Shown here piece after piece: positions 14,119-19,047 of a stretch of 19,047 nt of DNA; the first letter of the stretch is position 1; each line of letters starts with the position of its first letter. The stretch is from positions 624-19,670 of the forward strand of contig DEKZ01000444.1 in the NCBI GenBank assembly GCA_002354135.1. The letters are read 5' to 3'. The position numbers were made by a program, and so were the translations under genes. The notes below the pieces were generated by a model. The model searched no databases. It was not told where the DNA came from and saw only the letters and a list, made by a program, of their open reading frames with translations. This DNA comes from Massilia sp. UBA2709. Lineage in GTDB: Bacteria; Pseudomonadota; Gammaproteobacteria; Burkholderiales; Burkholderiaceae_D.

Positions 14119-15093
14119 ATGATCAATGTATTTGTCCTACAAAATGGCCGACTGAACCAGGTACCCATCGCCTCGCGCGCCGACCTGGAGAACGTCACGC
14201 CTGTCTGGGTCGATCTCACCGACCCGGACGATGACGAGCGCGCGTGGGTCAAGACGATTTACGGAGTCTCGCTGCCGGGCGAGGACGAAGTGTCGGACAT
14301 CGAGGCCTCGGCCCGCTACTACGAAGCCGAAAACGGCGACCTGCACCTGCGCACCGACTTCCTGCGCGAGGAAGAGGACGGCCCTTCGCGCGTGATCACG
14401 GTCGCTTTCATCCTGTCGGGCAAGATGCTGTTCTCGGTGCACTCGGACGACCTGCCGGTGTTCCGCCTGGTGCGCATGCGCGCGCGCTCGCGCCCGGGCT
14501 CGATCGCCGACTACATGGACGTGCTGCTCGACCTGTATGCGACCGACGCCGAGTACTCGGCGGACGCGCTCGAAGGCATCTACGAGAGCCTGGAAGAAGT
14601 CAGCCAGCGCGTGCTGCAGAAGGAATTCTCCGACCAGGACGCGGCAGCTGCGCTGAACGCGATCGCCCACGAGGAAGACTTGAACGGCCGCATCCGCCGC
14701 AACATGATGGACACGCGCCGCGCGGTCAGCTTCCTGATGCGCGGGCGCCTGCTCAATTCCGAGCAGTTCGACGAAGCGCGCCAGATCCTGCGCGACATCG
14801 AATCGCTCGACGGCCACACCTCTTTCCTGTTCGACAAGGTGAACTTCCTGATGGACGCCACCGTCGGCTTCATCAACATCAACCAGAACAAGATCATCAA
14901 GATGTTCTCGGTGGCCTCGGTGATCTTCCTGCCGCCGACCCTGATCGCCAGCATCTACGGCATGAACTTCAGCAAATGGTTCCCGGAGCTGAACTGGACC
15001 TATGGCTATCCGTTCGCGCTGGGCCTGATGGTGGCCAGCGCGATCGCGCCGCTGCTGTACTTCCGCCGCCGCGGCTGGCTCAAGCTGAGCTGA
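14119..15093 (+). CDS. corA: Magnesium/cobalt transport protein CorA
   Basis: A 324-residue inner-membrane channel for Mg2+ (also Co2+ and Ni2+). A large cytoplasmic N-terminal domain (1-260), rich in Asp/Glu and long helices, is followed by two transmembrane helices (about 260-280 and 293-313). The signature YGMN lies between them, with GMN at 281-283, and the C-terminus is basic (YFRRRGWLKLS). The start ATG at 14119 gives MINVFVLQNG, typical of this CorA subgroup; in-frame codons upstream lack support. Its stop faces the convergent methyltransferase gene 13 bases away. Confidence 0.96.
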   Translation: MINVFVLQNGRLNQVPIASRADLENVTPVWVDLTDPDDDERAWVKTIYGVSLPGEDEVSDIEASARYYEAENGDLHLRTDFLREEEDGPSRVITVAFILSGKMLFSVHSDDLPVFRLVRMRARSRPGSIADYMDVLLDLYATDAEYSADALEGIYESLEEVSQRVLQKEFSDQDAAAALNAIAHEEDLNGRIRRNMMDTRRAVSFLMRGRLLNSEQFDEARQILRDIESLDGHTSFLFDKVNFLMDATVGFININQNKIIKMFSVASVIFLPPTLIASIYGMNFSKWFPELNWTYGYPFALGLMVASAIAPLLYFRRRGWLKLS

Positions 15094-15106
15094 ATTTACT
15101 CCGGCC

Positions 15107-15775
15107 TTAATCCGGCAACTGCCCGACCAGGATCAGCGAGACCGGCTTGCCGGTGCTCGGATGCAGCGGCTCGCGCATTTCCCGAAGCTGCAGGCCGTTT
15201 GCGGCGAACAGCGCGATCCAGCTCGACAAGGTGCGGAAATACCAGGGCGGCGCGTCCTGGAAGCCGCTGTTGAAGCCAGCCCAGCTGCCTTCGCGCCAGC
15301 CGTCGACATAGGGCGCGTCGCCACAGGCGGCGACCGGATGGACGGTCTGCACGACCAGGTGGCCGCCACGGCGCAGGTAGGAGGGCGCGGCCCGGAACAG
15401 GCCGCTCACGGACTCGTTCCCGATCAGCGAGAAATTGCAGACGGCCAGGTCAACCGACAGCGCCAGTTTTCCCTCGGCGATTTCTTCGTAGGACAGCAGC
15501 CGGAACTCGCCGCCGCCGGCCGCGCGCGCCGATTCGACCAGGCCGGGAATCGCATCGACCCCGACCATCTCCACGTCCGGCAGCGCCCGCACCAGCCAGC
15601 CTTCGCCGCAACCCAGGTCGACGGCTGTTTGCGGCGCATGGGCGCGCACCGTGTCGACAATGGCTTGATTGGTGACGAGCGTGCGGGTTGCGATTTCCCC
15701 GTTCCTCACGGCGGCGACCCAGGGATCGGTATTGCGGTTCCAGGAAGCGATGATAGCGTCGTCGAGCTGGTCCAT
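15107..15775 (-). CDS. Class I SAM-dependent methyltransferase, substrate unknown
   Basis: A 222-residue cytoplasmic methyltransferase with a Rossmann fold. SAM motif I is AVDLGCGEGWLVRAL (51-65), followed by the acidic motif VGVDAIPG (71-78) and the strand LAVCNFSLIG. HLVVQTVHPVA fits the post-IV region of the family. The start at 15775 (MDQLDDAI) has a GGAG about 8 bases upstream; the frame is open six codons further without support. A CATAAT on the minus strand (15800-15805) is a possible -10 box. Neighbours give no clue to the substrate. Confidence 0.88.
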   Translation of the reverse strand: MDQLDDAIIASWNRNTDPWVAAVRNGEIATRTLVTNQAIVDTVRAHAPQTAVDLGCGEGWLVRALPDVEMVGVDAIPGLVESARAAGGGEFRLLSYEEIAEGKLALSVDLAVCNFSLIGNESVSGLFRAAPSYLRRGGHLVVQTVHPVAACGDAPYVDGWREGSWAGFNSGFQDAPPWYFRTLSSWIALFAANGLQLREMREPLHPSTGKPVSLILVGQLPD

Positions 15776-15881
15776 CGTGCACTCCAGAGTCAAAAGCGCA
15801 TTATGCGGCAGCTCGAGCGGGCGCCGCCGCTTGGCGGGTCGTACGGAAACGGCGCCGCGGATCCGCTCCCCAGCGCCCAGC

Positions 15882-17195
15882 TTAGCGGTTGACCAGGCTG
15901 CGCGGCTGCAGCAAGGCGAGCAATGCGCCCACCATCAACGCCGCCGACACGACGTACATCCCGGCATCGGTGCTTTGTGTGACGTCCTTCATCCAGCCGA
16001 TGATCGACGGGCTGACGAAACCTGCGAGGTTGCCGACGGAGTTGATCATGGCGATGCCGGCGGCGGCTGCGGTGCCGCCAAGGATGGAACTCGGATACGT
16101 CCAGAATACCGGCATGGTGGCCAGCAGGCCGGCGGTGCCGAGCGACAGCGCGGCCATGGCCAGCATGACATTGTCGCCGTAGATCGTGGCCAGCAGCAGG
16201 CCTACGCCACCCAGGGCGCTGGCGACGGTAAAGTGCCAACGGCGCTCACGGGTGCGGTCTGCGCTTTTCGCAATCGCCAGCATGGCGATCACGGCGAAGC
16301 CGTAAGGGATGGCGGTCAAGAGGCCGACATCGAGCGCATCCTGGACACCCGCCGCCTTGATCAGCGTCGGCAGGTAAAAGCCGACACCATACAGGCCCAT
16401 CATGCAGCAGAAGTAGATCGCGGCCATCAGCCAGACGCGCGGATTGCCGAATACGCCGGACAGCGCATGGTCCGCTTTGCCGGTATTCTCCTGCGCAATA
16501 TTCTCTTCGAGGAGCTGTTTCTCTTCGTTGCTCAGCCATTTGGCATCGCGGATCTTGTTGGGCAGATAGAAGATCGTCATGATGCCCAGCACCAGCGACG
16601 GCAGGGCTTCGATCAGGAACATCCACTTCCAGCCTGCCATCCCATGAAAGCCGTTCATGGAATTCAGGATCCAGCCCGACAGCGGCCCACCGACCACGCC
16701 CGCAATCGGGATGCCGATCATGAACAGCGCATTCATGCGGCTGCGCCGCTGTGCCGGGAACCAGTACGTGAGATACAGCACGATGCCCGGGAAGAAGCCG
16801 GCCTCGGCCACACCCAGGAAGAAGCGCAGCACGTAGAACATGGTCGGGCTGGTCACGAACACCATCGCCCCGGACAGGAGGGCCCATGTGATCATGATGC
16901 GGCCAATCCAGATGCGCGCGCCGACCTTGTGCATGATGATGTTGCTGGGGACTTCGAACAGGAAGTAGCCGATGAAGAAAATGCCGGCGCCGAGGCCGTA
17001 GACAGTTTCGCTGAATTGCAGGTCGTTCAGCATCTGCAACTTGGCGAAGCCCACATTGACGCGGTCAAGGTAGGCCGCGACGTAGGAGAGAAAAAGGAAG
17101 GGCAGCAGCCGCACAGTAACCTTGGCATAGGTACTGGCTTCCATCTGCTCGCGCTGCGCCATTCCGGCGCCCTTCGAGAGGGTAGGGGAATTCAT
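15882..17195 (-). CDS. MFS transporter, anion:cation symporter (ACS) family
   Basis: A 437-residue inner-membrane transporter with about 12 helices. ACS family features are AYLDRVNVGFA (41-51) in the first helix, GVAEAGFFPG (128-137), YWFPAQRRSRMNALF (144-158) and a long central loop (about 195-245). Members import organic anions such as tartrate, galacturonate, hexuronates or aromatic acids with protons. The substrate cannot be read from the sequence and no catabolic genes lie beside it. I chose the ATG at 17195 (MNSPTLSKG), with an AAGG about 8 bases before it, over an ATG 11 codons upstream. A consensus -10 box and an inverted repeat lie upstream. Confidence 0.92.
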   Translation of the reverse strand: MNSPTLSKGAGMAQREQMEASTYAKVTVRLLPFLFLSYVAAYLDRVNVGFAKLQMLNDLQFSETVYGLGAGIFFIGYFLFEVPSNIIMHKVGARIWIGRIMITWALLSGAMVFVTSPTMFYVLRFFLGVAEAGFFPGIVLYLTYWFPAQRRSRMNALFMIGIPIAGVVGGPLSGWILNSMNGFHGMAGWKWMFLIEALPSLVLGIMTIFYLPNKIRDAKWLSNEEKQLLEENIAQENTGKADHALSGVFGNPRVWLMAAIYFCCMMGLYGVGFYLPTLIKAAGVQDALDVGLLTAIPYGFAVIAMLAIAKSADRTRERRWHFTVASALGGVGLLLATIYGDNVMLAMAALSLGTAGLLATMPVFWTYPSSILGGTAAAAGIAMINSVGNLAGFVSPSIIGWMKDVTQSTDAGMYVVSAALMVGALLALLQPRSLVNR

Positions 17196-17251
17196 GTGTT
17201 GACCTTGCATATGATGTGTACAAAGCACTGACCGGCTGGCGAGCGCGGCTC

Positions 17252-17286
17252 ATTATATGTGCGTGGCGCGACATCCGGCCGCACAT
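17252..17286 (-). promoter_or_regulatory. MFS gene promoter with operator-like inverted repeat
   Basis: The minus strand has a consensus TATAAT at 17257-17252, 57 bases before the MFS start codon. Overlapping its upstream edge is a perfect 7-bp inverted repeat, ATGTGCG (17257-17263) and CGCACAT (17280-17286), separated by 16 bases, which would cover the -10 to -35 interval. This fits repressor or activator control by the transported compound. No regulator gene is in the window. The remaining sequence to 17394 shows nothing clear. Confidence 0.5.
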
Positions 17287-17394
17287 CTGGCCTTGGCAAC
17301 ATCGGGGGCGCCGGGCGAACGCGCAAGGCCATCGGCAGGCTGCATTGCCTGCTCGCCTGGCCCCTCGCCTTGTCCTTGCGTCATGGTTCCGGGA

Positions 17395-17769
17395 TCAGGC
17401 CGGATCCCCGCACGGCAGCCAGGACGGCCTGGTGTCGGTGTGCAGTTCGATGTCGACCGTGCCGGTAAAAGGTGTGTCCAGGGTGCCGAGGGTAATCGCA
17501 ATGCGCTCGGGCGTTTCCTCGCTGCGCCAGAACAACGTGGAGCCGCAGCGCTGGCAGAAGGCGCGCCGGCCGTGTTCGGAAGAGGCGTACTCGGTGATGA
17601 ACGCGTCGCCGCGCTCGATCCTCAGTCCGGCGCGGGCGACGTTGGCATAGGTGCCGGCTGCTGCGCCATGCTGTTTCTGGCACATGGTGCAATAGCAGTG
17701 GCTGGTGCGTTCGACTGGGCCGGCGGCGCTGTAGACAACGGCCCGGCATAGGCAGCTTCCCTGTAGCAT
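17395..17769 (-). CDS. GFA (CENP-V/GFA domain) zinc protein
   Basis: A 124-residue protein of the GFA family, named after glutathione-dependent formaldehyde-activating enzyme; most members have no proven reaction. All zinc cysteines are present: C6 and C8 (GSCLC), C25, C27 and C30 (HCYCTMC), C72 and C75 (FCQRCGSTLFW). The start at 17769 has a GAGGAG ribosome site about 7 bases upstream; a longer in-frame start 14 codons earlier lacks one. No formaldehyde pathway genes (frmA, adhC) are nearby, so the function is uncertain. It diverges from the YceI-like gene across 69 bases. Confidence 0.9.
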   Translation of the reverse strand: MLQGSCLCRAVVYSAAGPVERTSHCYCTMCQKQHGAAAGTYANVARAGLRIERGDAFITEYASSEHGRRAFCQRCGSTLFWRSEETPERIAITLGTLDTPFTGTVDIELHTDTRPSWLPCGDPA

Positions 17770-17838
17770 GGACGACTCCTCACGGTCTGGTGTCCAACCA
17801 TTGTAGAGCATGAAACGAATCCGCCTGGAGCCGCCGCC

Positions 17839-18516
17839 ATGAAGCGCGCTCTTTTACTGCTGTTGCTGCTGTCCGCCTGCGCAGGGCCGCCGGCGCCGCC
17901 AGGGCCCGGCCCGGCAGCCGATCCGGACTGGTATCGGACGGCGGCGGCTTCCGGCGCCGCCGTCTACATGGTCGACCCGGAGGCTTCGCTGGTGGCCGTC
18001 ACGGTACGGCGCGCAGGCCTGATGGCGCGGCTGGGGCACGACCATGTGGTGGCCGTCCGCACGCTGGCGGGCCATGTCGCGCCCGGCCTGGGCCGCGCCG
18101 ACCTTGCGTTCCGTGTCGACCAGATGAGCGTCGACGAACCGCAACTGCTGGGTGAGGCAGGCGTCGCCAGGCAGCCGTCGCCGCAAGCGGTCGAGGGCAC
18201 GCGCAAGAACATGCTCGGTCCGGTGCTGGAGGCGCAGCGCTATCCGCTGGTGAAACTGCAGGTGCAAGGGCTGGCCGGCGGCCAGTTGCGCGTCGACGTC
18301 ACGCTGCACGGCGCCACGCGGCGGCTGGCGCTGCCGGCCACGGTCCAGGTCGATGCGGGACAGGTGAGCGCGAGTGGAAGGGCGAAACTGAAGCAGACCG
18401 ATTTCGGCGTGACGCCGTTCTCGGTAGGGGGCGGGCTGCTGGCGGTGCAGGACGAGCTGGAAGTGCGCTACCAGATCGTCGCGCGGCGCTGGGAGCCGCT
18501 AGCTCCCACACCGTGA
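17839..18516 (+). CDS. YceI-like lipoprotein
   Basis: A 225-residue protein with a lipoprotein signal: basic KR, a run of eight leucines interrupted by Ala, then the lipobox LSAC with C14. The mature part begins with a Pro/Gly-rich linker. From about residue 41 it shows the YceI pattern: YMVDPEASLVAVTVRRAG, GHDHVV, a DLAFRVD strand, RKNMLGPVLEAQRYPLV and a final FGVTPFSVGGGLLAVQDELEV. YceI proteins form lipocalin-like barrels that bind isoprenoid-type lipids. Residue 15 after the cysteine is Ala, not Asp, so an outer-membrane location is expected. The match is good in pattern but the family is divergent. A GGAG lies 8 bases before the ATG. Confidence 0.82.
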   Translation: MKRALLLLLLLSACAGPPAPPGPGPAADPDWYRTAAASGAAVYMVDPEASLVAVTVRRAGLMARLGHDHVVAVRTLAGHVAPGLGRADLAFRVDQMSVDEPQLLGEAGVARQPSPQAVEGTRKNMLGPVLEAQRYPLVKLQVQGLAGGQLRVDVTLHGATRRLALPATVQVDAGQVSASGRAKLKQTDFGVTPFSVGGGLLAVQDELEVRYQIVARRWEPLAPTP

Positions 18517-18535
18517 CCGCGGCACGGTGCGGGAG
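18503..18535. terminator. Strong hairpin between convergent genes
   Basis: CTCCC (18503-18507) with GGGAG (18531-18535) and CACCGTG (18509-18515) with CACGGTG (18523-18529) form 12 pairs with one A-C mismatch and a 7-base loop. The stem includes the end and stop codon of the YceI-like gene. There is no clear T-run; it probably ends transcription from one or both convergent genes. Confidence 0.5.
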
Positions 18536-18549
18536 TGCGTTGAAGCAGC

Positions 18550-19047
18550 TTAGCAGGCCGCCAGCTTCACGCGTTCGACTTCGAGGCCGAACAGCGGACG
18601 CAGGCGCGTGCCGATGACGTTGCCGGCGAAGGCGAACACCAGCCACAGCCAGCCGTGCAGGCTGCCCGAGATGATGCCGCTGAAGTAGGCGCCGATATTG
18701 CAGCCGTAGGCCAGGCGGGCGCCGTAGCCGAGCAGCAGGCCGCCGACCACGGCAGCGACGAAGGAGCGCAGCGGCAGCTTCCACACCGGGGCGTAGCGGC
18801 CGGCCAGGGCGGCGGCGAGCATGGCGCCGAGCACGATGCCGATGTCCATCACCGAAGTGATGTCCTTCGAGATCGGCGCGGCCAGGGCGGCGGCGTTGGC
18901 CTTGGTCGACCAGTAGGTCCAGCTGGCCACGTCGATGCCGATGGCGGATGCGGCTTTCGCGCCCCACAGCGCGAAGGCCGAGGTCACGCCCCAGGGGCGG
19001 CCGGCCAGGGCCAGGGTCGCGAAGTTCAGGACCGCGAGGGCCAGGGC
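18550..19047 (-). CDS. YeeE/YedE-family transporter, C-terminal part
   Basis: The last 165 codons of a membrane protein whose start lies beyond the window; the frame stays open through the final base (NFATLALAGRPWGVTSAFA just inside the edge). About four hydrophobic segments are visible. The hallmark is GYGARLAYGCNIGAYFSGI with the conserved cysteine (18705-18707) in the GCN motif. In the thiosulfate transporter TsuA/YeeE such cysteines pass thiosulfate through the membrane, so sulfur-compound uptake is the likely role. No sulfur metabolism genes are in the window to confirm the substrate. A selenium-related YedE remains possible. Confidence 0.88.
   Translation of the reverse strand, partial: ALALAVLNFATLALAGRPWGVTSAFALWGAKAASAIGIDVASWTYWSTKANAAALAAPISKDITSVMDIGIVLGAMLAAALAGRYAPVWKLPLRSFVAAVVGGLLLGYGARLAYGCNIGAYFSGIISGSLHGWLWLVFAFAGNVIGTRLRPLFGLEVERVKLAAC

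Noticed and set aside
15800..15858. GC-rich inverted segments between the methyltransferase and MFS genes as a terminator
   Set aside because: The possible stem has a bulge and a loop of more than 20 bases with no T-run, so support is too weak for a feature.
15669..17231. 520-codon plus-strand frame opposite the MFS transporter
   Set aside because: The minus strand encodes regular hydrophobic helices and ACS signatures; the plus-strand product is a His/Asp/Arg-rich shadow.

Overview
The window looks like chromosomal backbone of a high-GC betaproteobacterium. The best fit is Burkholderiales, family Oxalobacteraceae, in the Massilia/Telluria neighbourhood; this rests on protein style and gene order, since no rRNA or database search was available. 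It holds 22 genes (two run off the ends), mostly housekeeping. There is no transposase, phage gene, CRISPR array, tRNA or rRNA.

Region 1 (1-5037, minus strand) reads from right to left: a conserved unknown gene, a TlpA-like thioredoxin, aroQ, accB, accC, prmA and a zinc-ribbon protein. It combines envelope redox, the shikimate pathway, the biotin half of acetyl-CoA carboxylase and ribosomal protein L11 methylation. Most junctions are tight; accB and accC are separated by two perfect hairpins.

Region 2 (5114-9995, plus strand) begins at a divergent promoter. It runs mpl, a YqiA-like esterase, ubiC and an RNB-family exoribonuclease, each joined to the next by a 4-base start/stop overlap. A small membrane-anchored EF-hand protein follows.

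Region 3 (10046-11564) holds nhaA on the minus strand and a 307-base gene-free stretch. This stretch is the most interesting non-coding part of the window. It contains a 100-base imperfect inverted repeat, a local hairpin that competes with it for the same bases, and a consensus -10 box positioned so that the whole structure would lie in the nhaA leader.

Region 4 (11565-15093, plus strand) is tonB-like, aroE, mtgA and corA: an envelope energy transducer, shikimate dehydrogenase, a peptidoglycan glycosyltransferase and a magnesium channel.

Region 5 (15107-19047) is a looser set of accessory genes: a SAM methyltransferase, an ACS-family MFS transporter with an operator-like inverted repeat at its promoter, a GFA-domain zinc protein, a YceI-like lipoprotein and the C-terminal part of a YeeE/YedE transporter.

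I did not find a convincing new multi-gene system. The best leads are the nhaA leader and its inverted repeat, the unknown gene divergent from mpl, the accB-accC hairpin pair, and the EF-hand membrane protein.
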